NCBI GenBank assembly: GCA_945889565.1
Contig: CAMDBZ010000021.1
Coordinates: forward strand, 1 to 13,019
Length of the DNA: 13,019 bases
Source of the DNA: Thermoflexus hugenholtzii JAD2
GTDB lineage: Bacteria; Chloroflexota; Dehalococcoidia; UBA2979
Direction: 5' to 3'
The notes under the pieces were generated by a model. That model was not told where the DNA came from. It ran no database searches and saw only the letters and a list, made by a program, of their open reading frames with translations. Below are positions 1-5,491 of this stretch, in pieces. The translations under genes and the position numbers were made by a program. Each line of letters starts with the position of its first letter. Position 1 is the first letter of the stretch.

Positions 1-51
1 CGACCAGGCAGGTGCCCAGCGGAGATCCGGGAGCGGGCGGTGCGCATGGTG
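1..51 (+). pseudogene. IS3-family OrfA N-terminal fragment
   Basis: Frame 1 reads CPAEIRERAVRMV, the typical N-terminal start of the helix-turn-helix OrfA of IS3-family elements (pattern YPxExRERAVRMV). The similarity stops at about base 51, where frame 3 takes up an IS110 transposase tail. The upstream end is cut by the window edge. Only about 17 residues are visible, so the call rests on a short motif, supported by the IS3 OrfB end 170 bases downstream. Confidence 0.55.
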
Positions 52-221
52 TCGTCATCGTCCGGATGCGCTGGCACGAACCGACGAAGGCCTACGTCGC
101 GCGGCGCACTGCCGAGGGCAAGACGAAGCGGGAGATCATGCGTTGCCTCAAACGCTACGTCGCTCGCGAGGTCTTCCGCTCGATCGCAGTCCGCGACCGC
201 GATCGCCTTGACAATCTATAG
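51..221 (+). pseudogene. IS110-family transposase C-terminal fragment
   Basis: In frame 3 the peptide VVIVRMRWHEPTKAYVARRT continues with AEGKTKREIMRCLKRYVARE and ends at a TAG at 219-221. The segment 'R-Y/H-x-x-T-x-A-Y-V-x-R-R-x-A-E-G-K-x-K-R-E-I-x-R-C-L-K-R-Y-x-A-R-E' is the familiar C-terminal end of IS110/IS116/IS902 transposases. Those enzymes combine a DEDD RuvC-like domain with this helical Ser-containing half. The whole DEDD domain is absent, so the fragment is dead. The bases after the reading frame, TTGACAATCTATAGGAGC, also resemble IS110 downstream ends I know from actinobacterial elements. No alternative start inside the fragment looks meaningful. Confidence 0.75.
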
Positions 222-222
222 G

Positions 223-447
223 AGCATCAACGCCCTCGCCGAGTCCGTGAACGGACTCTACAAGACCGAGCTCGTGCACCGTCGCGGACCATGGCGTGGG
301 CTCGAGGACCTCGAGCGTGGCACGCTGGGGTGGGTGGGCTGGTTCAACCACCGCCGGCTGTTCGCCGCGATCGGCTACATCCCACCAGTCGAGTACGAAG
401 CCAACCTCACCCGCGAGACCGTTCCGCCGGGGGCCGGGACTCAATGA
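223..447 (+). pseudogene. IS3-family OrfB (DDE transposase) C-terminal fragment
   Basis: Frame 1 from 223 reads SINALAESVNGLYKTELVHR, then RRGPWRGLEDLERGTLGWVG and WFNHRRLFAAIGYIPPVEYE, ending at TGA 445-447. This is the end of the IS3 integrase-like (rve/DDE) domain. It keeps the last catalytic glutamate, in NALAES, and the WxNxRRLxxxIGxIPPxExE tail, but lacks both catalytic aspartates. Upstream codons in the same open frame come from antisense-frame IS110 DNA and are not OrfB. The fragment abuts the IS110 end within a few bases. It cannot be active alone. Confidence 0.85.
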
Positions 448-450
448 ACT

Positions 451-477
451 GAGTCTCCATCAAACCCGGGGCGGTTC
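451..477 (+). repeat. probable IS3 right terminal inverted repeat
   Basis: GAGTCTCCATCAAACCCGGG followed by GCGGTTC lies three bases after the OrfB stop. The inner AAACCCGGGGCGGTTC block is the kind of right end seen in IS3-family elements of this group. The matching left end is outside the window, so the inverted repeat cannot be paired here. Confidence 0.6.
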
Positions 478-574
478 TAGTGGGCGTAGCACGGTCGACG
501 CACTACCGACGCCCTGCAACTGCGGGCGGCGTGGCGAGAGTCGGCGACTCGGGCTCGCGGTCGCGGAGGAAGCG

Positions 575-1285
575 CTACGCAGGTGCAACCAGCAGGTCGT
601 TGGCGAGCGCGCTGAGCAGCCGAGCGCGCGTCCTGACGGTATCCTCGGCGCTCGGCGGCGAGCGCAACTCCGCGTCGATTGCGTCTTGCCAGCGCTCCGC
701 CGGGATGAGTCGCGGGCACTCGGCGCAGAGGAGCGACGGTGGCACGCCCGCGTGCGCACACACCGCAGTGCATGCAGCATCGCCGAGCCGCAGTTCGTGC
801 CCCACGTCCGCAAGCAGCTCGCTCAGCGCTACCACGTCGGCGGTCAGGAGTGCCTCCATCCGCTCGCGCAGCCATCGCGCGACCAGGGGCCCCGCGTCCC
901 CGGTCGTTGTCGCGATGCTGATGGGGCCGCGGCGCACTACGCCCGGGAGGATGAAGTCGCAGTTCGCCGGATCGTTCGCCGCGCTCACCCAGATGCCGAG
1001 CGCGCGCGCCTCGAGCGCGATCGCTGCGTTGTGGCGGCCATCCTCGTTCGCGAGGTACACGAGATCGAACCCCGCGAGGTCGCCGCTCCGATAGCCGCGC
1101 TGACGCCACGCCGCCCTGCCGCCATCGACGTCCGCGCGGACGGTCGGCGAGAGCTCGTCCGCGACGATGGTCACGTCCGCACCGGCGTTCAAGAGCGGCG
1201 GTAGCTGCTCCGCGGCCAGGCCCTTACCGCCCACCAGCAACACGGTGCGCGAGGCCAGATCCAGGTAGATCGGGTAGTAATCCAT
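575..1285 (-). CDS. sirC: precorrin-2 dehydrogenase / sirohydrochlorin ferrochelatase (SirC/CysG N-terminal type)
   Basis: A 236-residue protein that should oxidise precorrin-2 to sirohydrochlorin with NAD+, the step toward siroheme and, in some members, iron insertion. It starts MDYYPIYLDLASRTVLLVGG, with a Rossmann beta strand and a glycine-rich loop (GGKGLAA, residues 19-25; the usual form is GGGxVA). The signature AANDPANCDFILPGVVRRG is at residues 102-120, with the Asp expected near the active site, then ATTTGDAGPLVARWLRERME (125-144). Cytosolic. The ATG at 1285 has a GAGAGC site upstream. The tail has four cysteines (172, 176, 187, 190), unusual for the family as I know it. No CysG methyltransferase domain follows. 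The gene stands alone between two IS relics. Whether it also chelates iron cannot be read from sequence. Confidence 0.88.
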   Translation of the reverse strand: MDYYPIYLDLASRTVLLVGGKGLAAEQLPPLLNAGADVTIVADELSPTVRADVDGGRAAWRQRGYRSGDLAGFDLVYLANEDGRHNAAIALEARALGIWVSAANDPANCDFILPGVVRRGPISIATTTGDAGPLVARWLRERMEALLTADVVALSELLADVGHELRLGDAACTAVCAHAGVPPSLLCAECPRLIPAERWQDAIDAELRSPPSAEDTVRTRARLLSALANDLLVAPA

Positions 1286-1294
1286 CGTTCGCTC

Positions 1295-1363
1295 TCACCC
1301 GTGCCGGAAGCGGCTGGGACGCCCGACATCGGGCGGTCCGCCGGCTTCGAGCTCCTCGCGTGT
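1295..1363 (-). pseudogene. C-terminal stub of an unidentified gene upstream of sirC
   Basis: Read on the minus strand, a frame bounded by a TAG at 1364-1366 gives TREELEAGGPPDVGRPSRFR-HG and a TGA at 1295-1297, nine bases before the sirC ATG. Such short spacing is typical of an operon, so this may be the last ~22 codons of a former partner gene whose body was removed by the neighbouring IS3 element. I do not recognise the product. The frame could also be chance, since the peptide is short and the DNA GC-rich. Confidence 0.3.
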
Positions 1364-1366
1364 CTA

Positions 1367-1619
1367 CGCCGCGTCGGCATCCGTCGGCCGCATTCGCCGG
1401 CGGCCACGCGATCGATGACAGCGGCACGCAGCGCGCGTGCACCATAGCCGCGGGCCGAGGCGCGCCGCAAGTCCGCGATCTCCGCGCTCCTGATCGGTCC
1501 AGCACGGTGGCGCGTGCCTGCCCGACGACCCGACAGGCGTGTCGTTCCGACACGTGCAGCCGTCCGCGAGCATGTGCGACCGCCCGGCGTCGCTTCGCCG
1601 GGCTCAGACGTTTCCCGAG
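1367..1619 (-). pseudogene. degenerate IS3-family OrfB N-terminal fragment
   Basis: Directly after the OrfA frame comes LSPAKRRRAVAHARGRLHVS then ERHACRVVGQARAT, matching the start of IS3 OrfB proteins (LSPARRRRAVEHxxxRLGVSERRACRVLGQHRST). Similarity then moves to a second frame (AEIADLRRASARGYGARALR), reminiscent of the conserved R-Y-G-Y-R-R block, and fades by about 1370. The catalytic DDE core is entirely absent. The first part is a clear match; the second is weak. Confidence 0.55.
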
Positions 1620-1885
1620 GTGACTTCACGCAGGATCGCGTTGTCCAGCGCCTGGTCGGCGACGAGCCGCTTCAGCTGTGCGTTCTCCCGCTCGAGCTCC
1701 CGCGGCCGTTTCGCCTGGTCGACCTTTATACCGTCGTGCTCACGGCGCTACCGGTAGTAGGTTTGCTCGCTGATCCCCAGCCTGCGGGACGCCAGCCCGA
1801 CCGGCTGCCCCTGCGCCAGCCCGACCTCGGCCGCGCTGGGCTTGCCGATGATTTCCTCGGCTCCGAACCGCTTCCCCCTGCTCAA
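1620..1885 (-). pseudogene. IS3-family OrfA with an in-frame stop
   Basis: From a TTG at 1885 the frame reads LSRGKRFGAEEIIGKPSAAE, then the helix-turn-helix part ASRRLGISEQTYYR, a TAG at 1748-1750, and on in frame as RREHDGIKVDQAKRPREL, ERENAQLKRLVADQALDNAI and LREV. Intact relatives have YYRWRREYGG here, so the TAG replaces a Trp codon (TGG). The leucine-zipper-like ENAQLKRLVADQALDNAILR segment used for multimerisation is well preserved. AGGAAGGGGA upstream is a good ribosome site. The expected ATG seems changed to ATTG. The gene is dead unless the stop is read through. Confidence 0.8.
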
Positions 1886-1931
1886 TGCCGTCCCCTTCCT
1901 CGCAACCAGCAGAGGTTTGTTACTTCCTCCA

Positions 1932-1958
1932 CTGGTCCCGTTTCAGGGGGTCGGGTCA
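1932..1958 (-). repeat. probable left terminal inverted repeat of the second IS3 element
   Basis: On the minus strand the sequence starts TGACCCGACCCCCTGAAACG and runs on GGACCAG. It begins with the TG dinucleotide usual for IS3 ends, and a C-rich block followed by GAAACGGGACCA is common in ends of this group. It lies 47 bases before the orfA start, the expected place. I find no matching right end between 1285 and 1600, which agrees with loss of the 3' part. Confidence 0.5.
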
Positions 1959-2154
1959 GCGTCACCGGCAGGCCCACGCTCGTGGCGGCAGCGATTACCG
2001 ACGATCGGGGGGAAGACTAACGGTAGCTCCGCCCGTGATACACGCCATCTGCACGGCCGTCGTGCCGAATCGCAACTGGTGCTCAACGTGCGACGGAGCC
2101 GAACCATGCGAATGTTCCAAGACCTGAGGTCAGCCGGGCGGTCCTGGAGCTTTG
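1959..2154. other. non-coding gap between the IS relic and the glycosyltransferase
   Basis: About 195 bases with no gene I can support. A 30-codon frame from a GTG at 2035 encodes a cysteine-rich peptide but has no ribosome site at the right distance and no known family. No terminator or convincing promoter is visible. The glycosyltransferase promoter should lie here if that gene is transcribed alone. Confidence 0.5.
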
Positions 2155-2946
2155 ATGCTATCTCCGTTGTTCTCGTCGGTCAGCTTGGTGATCCCCGCAC
2201 GCAACGAGGCTGGCTCGATCCCGTGGGTGCTCCGCCGCATCCCGGAGATGGTCGACGAGGTCATCCTCGTGGACAGCTCCACCGACGACACCGTCGCGGT
2301 CGCCCGCAGCGTCCGGCCAGATATCGTCGTCGTTCATCAGAAGCAGCGCGGCAAGGGCGCCGCGCTGCGCAGCGGTTTCGAGGCCGCTACGTCCGCCTAC
2401 GTGGTGATGATCGACGCTGACGGTTCCATGGACCCCTTCGAGATCCCGCGCTACGTCTGGTTGCTTCAGGAGGGGTTCCACGTCGTCAAGGGCTCCCGCC
2501 ACCTCGAGGGCGGCGGTTCGACCGACTTCACGTGGGTGCGCTCGCTGGGGAACTCGGCGCTCCGCGGAGTGGCGAACAGGTTGTATGCGGCGCGCTTTAC
2601 TGACCTGTGCTACGGCTACCTCGGCTTCCAGAGGTCGGCGATCGATGCGATCATGCCCTCCGTCGACGGCTTCGATGTCGAAGCGCAGTTGATCCTGCGC
2701 GCGAAGCGGCTCGGCCTGCGCATTACCGAGGTGCCCACGATGGAGCGTCCGCGCATTGCGGGCGTCTCGAAGCTGAACGCCATCCCGGACGGTGCGCGCG
2801 TGTTGCGCACCATCGTGCGTGAGCGCATGCGCCAAGACTGGCTGGCTGGAGCGCGGCCTGCATTCGCCTATCGGGAGTCCCAGCGCGGCGACAGCGAGCC
2901 GCTGGGAACGTTTGAGACGGCAACGCGGCGGCGAGCGCCTGCGTGA
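2155..2946 (+). CDS. family 2 glycosyltransferase (DPM1/DPG-synthase-like), 3' end replaced
   Basis: A 263-residue GT-A fold enzyme that should move a sugar from a nucleotide sugar to a lipid or glycan acceptor at the inner membrane face. Visible motifs are SLVIPARNEAGSI (10-22), the DEVILVDSSTDDT nucleotide-binding segment (34-46), GKGAALRSGF (66-75), the metal-binding DAD in MIDADGSMD (87-89), KGSRHLEGGGS (112-122) and DGFDVEAQ with the likely catalytic acid (171-178). These follow the order of actinobacterial polyprenyl-phosphate sugar transferases. There are no membrane segments. The ATG at 2155 has GGAG at 2146-2149; the TTG three bases earlier is less likely. The last ~8 codons (from about 2922) are antisense cox1 sequence, so the native C-terminus is lost. 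The catalytic domain is complete and the enzyme may still work. Confidence 0.85.
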   Translation: MLSPLFSSVSLVIPARNEAGSIPWVLRRIPEMVDEVILVDSSTDDTVAVARSVRPDIVVVHQKQRGKGAALRSGFEAATSAYVVMIDADGSMDPFEIPRYVWLLQEGFHVVKGSRHLEGGGSTDFTWVRSLGNSALRGVANRLYAARFTDLCYGYLGFQRSAIDAIMPSVDGFDVEAQLILRAKRLGLRITEVPTMERPRIAGVSKLNAIPDGARVLRTIVRERMRQDWLAGARPAFAYRESQRGDSEPLGTFETATRRRAPA

Positions 2947-3763
2947 ATATGAAGGAGATAAGCGAGGCGGCGAACACGCCCCAGACGAAGATGGGCAGGC
3001 GCCACCAGGTCATGCCGGGCGCGCGCTCGTAGATGATCGTCGCCAGGAAGTTGATGCCGCCGAGAATCGACACGAGGCCGAAGGTGATCACGGCGAGGTT
3101 GAAGAGGATTTGGCCGGACTTGTTGAACACGGAGAGCGGCGGGTACGCCGTCCAGCCGGAGTCCCACCCACCGGTGAAGGTGGCGATCAGCAGCATCACG
3201 GCCACCGGCGGGACGAGCCAGTACGACAGCGCGTTCAGCCGCGGGAACGCCATGTCGCGCGCGCCGATCTGCAACGGCACGACGAAGTTGCCGAAGCCGC
3301 CGAGCATGACCGCGACCGCCACCGCGACCATCGCGATCCCGTGCAGACTCATCGCGGCGTTGTACGTGTCTTCGCTGAACAGCTGCATGCCGGCGCTCGC
3401 GAGCTCGATGCGGATGAGCATCGCGACGAGCCCGGCGATCAAGAACAGCGCGATGAACGTGACGATGTACTGGACGCCGATCACCTTGTGGTCGGTCGAG
3501 AAGCCAAAGTAGCGCCGCCACCCGGTGAGCACATACGGCCGCGCCGGCCGCCCGAACCACTCGCGCGCCCAGTGGCTCCACCCGCCGACGCCCGCAAGCC
3601 AGCCGAGGAGCGCGAACGGGTACGCGACGGTCCATGACAGCTCGGTGAGCCAGAAGCTGCGTCCGGTCACTGCACGGAGCAGGCCGAGCAGCGTCGCGCC
3701 GATGGCGAAGCCGGCGATCGCGAGCACTAGCCCGCGGACGATGGGAGCACGCAGGACCGCCAT
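2922..3763 (-). pseudogene. ctaD: cytochrome c oxidase subunit I, truncated at about half length
   Basis: Starts at ATG 3763, which shares one base with the subunit II stop (TGATG). The N-terminus has an extra membrane pair (GLVLAIAGFAIGATLLGLLR; YPFALLGWLAGVGG) before the core GFSTDHKVIGVQYIVTFIAL. Helix II carries the low-spin haem ligand in AAMSLHGIAMV (His141), then GGFGNFVVPLQIGARDMAFP and TFTGGWDSGWTAYPPLS. Similarity ends at FIFTQALAAAL (about residue 281, base 2922). The part with the CuB histidines, cross-linked His-Tyr and haem a3 ligand is gone. The frame runs on to a stop at 2723 through about 65 codons of antisense glycosyltransferase, giving a 346-residue chimera against roughly 550-600 normally. 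It cannot be a working oxidase. Confidence 0.9.
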
Positions 3764-4515
3764 CAGGGCCTCGCCTTCGCTGCCTGCCGCTGGCTTGCGA
3801 GCCACGCCTCGAACTCACTGCGCTCCACCACGCGTACCGGCATCACCATCTTCGAGTGGGCCAGTCCGCAGAGCTCCGCGCATTGCAGGCGATACGCGAC
3901 ATCGTCCGGCGCGCCGAGGCGGTCAGGCGTGATGTGGAGCTCGGTGGTCTGCCCGGGCACGGCATCGATCTTCTGGCGGAAGGCCGGAACCCAGAACGAA
4001 TGGAGGACGTCGAGCGAGCGGATGTTCACCTGGATGTGCTGGTCGACCGGGAGCACGAGCTCCTGCGCGCCGAAGATGCGCACCTCTGCGTCCGGGTACT
4101 CTACGGTCCATTGCCACATCTGGCCCGTGACGTTGAGCTGCAGGTCCGGCGGATCGTAGTTGCGCAGGCTGATCAAGCCGGTCAGGCCCGGGTGGATGAT
4201 CACGAGCAGCGTGAGCGCGCTCGTGATGCCGAGCCACCATATCGGCACGGCGCCTGTGCCCTGCAGTGGCGCACCGTCCTCATCCGGGGCGCTGACGCGG
4301 TGGCGCCACACGCTGACGACCATGGCTGCGATCACGATGCCGAAGACGGGCGCCGCGAGGTACGTCAGGATCATGAACGCCTCGTCGATGACGTCGGCTT
4401 CCTCCGCGCCGCGGGTGGGGAACGAGATCTCGGCGATCACCAGGCGTGATACTGCTAGGCTCGCGAGCGTGACAGCGACCCAGACGATGGCACCGAGCGT
4501 GAGGTCGCGTCGCAC
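3763..4515 (-). CDS. ctaC: cytochrome c oxidase subunit II
   Basis: A 250-residue membrane-anchored CuA protein that would take electrons from cytochrome c or a cupredoxin and pass them to subunit I. Hydrophobic segments lie at about residues 7-29, 47-70 and 90-112. The CuA domain has the aromatic relay GQMWQWTVEYP (131-141), VLHSFWVP (His172) and the full ligand set CAELCGLAHSKM (Cys212, Glu214, Cys216, His220, Met223). The start is GTG 4515, five bases after AAGGGGGG (4521-4528); the open frame upstream to 4776 is alanine/proline filler. The stop overlaps the subunit I start by one base, so translation is coupled. The gene looks intact although its partner is cut. No signal-peptide lipobox is seen. 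Confidence 0.93.
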   Translation of the reverse strand: MRRDLTLGAIVWVAVTLASLAVSRLVIAEISFPTRGAEEADVIDEAFMILTYLAAPVFGIVIAAMVVSVWRHRVSAPDEDGAPLQGTGAVPIWWLGITSALTLLVIIHPGLTGLISLRNYDPPDLQLNVTGQMWQWTVEYPDAEVRIFGAQELVLPVDQHIQVNIRSLDVLHSFWVPAFRQKIDAVPGQTTELHITPDRLGAPDDVAYRLQCAELCGLAHSKMVMPVRVVERSEFEAWLASQRQAAKARP

Positions 4516-4706
4516 GTGGTCCCCCCTTCGCGACGCACCGCACGGGCGCGCGTGGCCGATTGTGGACGGCGCGGCGCTGGCGGATAGGGACGTTGGTCCC
4601 AACCCTGGGGGGACTGTGGGCCATGAGCCGTACGTGCGCCCTGGCCGAGGATCGCTCTGGGTCTGCAGCAAGCGGACGGCAGTTGAGGACGAAGAGGGGG
4701 AGAACG
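4516..4706. promoter_or_regulatory. divergent intergenic region, subunit II / cupredoxin
   Basis: About 190 bases between two start codons pointing away from each other, so promoters for both must lie here. I cannot pick clear -35/-10 boxes. A small inverted pair GGGAC-GTT-GGTCCC sits near 4587-4600 and could be an operator, but this is only a suggestion. Confidence 0.4.
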
Positions 4707-5168
4707 ATGCTCGCCACGGGGGTTCGCGGAGCGGTGCTGCTGGCGGTGGGGCTGCTGGTGAGCCTCGCGGTTGCATGTGGCGGCAGCAGCGAGAGCGAGG
4801 GAGGCGGCGGCGACGAAGGCTCGTCGGTGTCCAACGGTGAGAGCATCGCGGTCGCCCTCGAGGAGTGGTCGGTCAAGCCCGCCGCAGCGAAGCACGCCGC
4901 TGGGGAGATCGCGTTCAAGGTGCAGAACAAGGGCGCCACGCCGCACGAGCTCGCCGTCGTGCAGACGGATCTCGACGCGACGAAGCTGCCGCAGGCGTCC
5001 GGGCTCGTGGACGAGAAGCAGATCAAGGTGCTGGGCCGCACGAAGCAGCTGGCCGCCGGGAAGAGTGAGGAGCTGGAACTGAAGCTCGCCGCTGGCAAGT
5101 ACGCGCTGATCTGCAACATCGCGGCGCACTACGGTCAGGGCATGCACGCGGCGTTCACCGTGGAGTAG
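4707..5168 (+). CDS. cupredoxin (type 1 copper) lipoprotein
   Basis: A 153-residue secreted, lipid-anchored blue-copper protein, likely a small electron carrier on the outer membrane face. Residues 1-24 form a lipoprotein signal peptide (MLATGVRGAV, LLAVGLLVSLAVAC, Cys24), followed by a flexible Gly/Ser/Glu linker (25-44). The cupredoxin fold has all four type 1 ligands in the usual order: His80 in ATPHELAVV, then Cys136, His141 and Met146 in CNIAAHYGQGM. The ATG at 4707 follows GAGGGGGAG; upstream in-frame starts lack a signal peptide. It diverges from subunit II, so it may be an electron donor to that CuA domain or a copper carrier. It resembles plastocyanin/auracyanin-like proteins, but the exact subfamily cannot be fixed. 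Confidence 0.9.
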   Translation: MLATGVRGAVLLAVGLLVSLAVACGGSSESEGGGGDEGSSVSNGESIAVALEEWSVKPAAAKHAAGEIAFKVQNKGATPHELAVVQTDLDATKLPQASGLVDEKQIKVLGRTKQLAAGKSEELELKLAAGKYALICNIAAHYGQGMHAAFTVE

Positions 5169-5491
5169 TCGACCGGCGCAGCAGGGCTTCAACGCGTTGC
5201 GTCCGCAGTGCCTCCGACCTCTGGTTCTCGGCTGCCGGTGCGTGTCGCCTGCCCGACGACTAACTGCCTGCCCGGACCGTGCGACGCGCGCACTGGCGGA
5301 ACGCGTACCGCGCGACACCGTAGCGCTCGTGGATCACGGTTGCCCGGCGACTTCGAGTGCACCTGGGTGTAACAGAACGTGTCCGCGTCGAAGCCAAGGG
5401 TGAGGGAGCCAAGGGCGAGGTAGGCGTGGCCAAGGGGCGTCCGGCCAGCGCAGCCGCACGGGGTGTTTCGGTACGGCTCGGTTCGCCCGAT
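5169..5491. other. gene-free stretch between two converging genes
   Basis: About 320 bases with no supported gene. It holds a 9-bp direct repeat GCCTGCCCG (5247-5255 and 5266-5274) and imperfect repeats of GCCAAGGGYGAGG near 5392-5420. The 14-mer GCCTGCCCGACGAC at 5247-5260 also occurs in the decayed orfB near 1515-1528, where it encodes VVGQA on the minus strand. A third IS3 relic here is possible but not shown. No terminator hairpin with a T-run is visible. Confidence 0.5.

Larger units (their letters stand above)
1..477 (+). mobile_element. IS3-family relic carrying an IS110-family fragment
   Basis: Three pieces lie in a row: the start of an IS3 OrfA (about 1-51), the end of an IS110-type transposase (about 51-221), and the end of an IS3 OrfB (223-447) followed by a likely right terminal repeat (451-477). 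The simplest history is an IS110 element inserting into orfB, then one deletion from codon ~17 of the visible orfA into the IS110 transposase gene. About 900 bp of IS3 and most of IS110 are missing, so nothing here can transpose by itself. The left end lies outside the window. Family assignment is from remembered motif patterns; the event order is inference. Confidence 0.75.
1364..1958 (-). mobile_element. second, decayed IS3-family element
   Basis: A minus-strand element of the IS407/IS2-like IS3 branch. From its left end it has a likely terminal repeat (1932-1958), a 47-base leader with AGGAAGGGGA, orfA with an in-frame stop, then orfB sequence broken by frameshifts. It is much shorter than the 1.2-1.4 kb normal for IS3 elements: most of orfB, including the DDE domain, is missing. 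The right boundary near 1364 is where I lose similarity and is uncertain. It is of a different IS3 group from the relic at 1-477. Confidence 0.7.

Noticed and set aside
478..574. GAGTC-GGC-GACTC hairpin near 537-550 as a terminator for sirC
   Set aside because: The stem is only 5 bp and no T-run follows on the minus strand.
2035..2127. Possible 30-residue cysteine-rich peptide (NWCSTCDGAEPCECSKT end)
   Set aside because: No ribosome site at a proper distance, no known family, and only a short frame; likely chance.
2868..3818. Long minus-strand frame over the cox1 region, and a plus-strand frame at 2792-3637
   Set aside because: Both are arginine/alanine/histidine-rich shadows of cox1 in other frames, without domain motifs; long antisense frames are expected in GC-rich coding DNA.
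5247..5260. 14-base repeat GCCTGCCCGACGAC shared with about 1515-1528 inside IS3 orfB
   Set aside because: Could mark a third IS3 relic, but neighbouring codons do not align convincingly, and a 14-mer match in GC-biased DNA of this length may be chance.
5392..5420. Imperfect tandem GCCAAGGGYGAGG repeats
   Set aside because: Only two clear copies with drift; too little for a satellite or a CRISPR, and no function visible.
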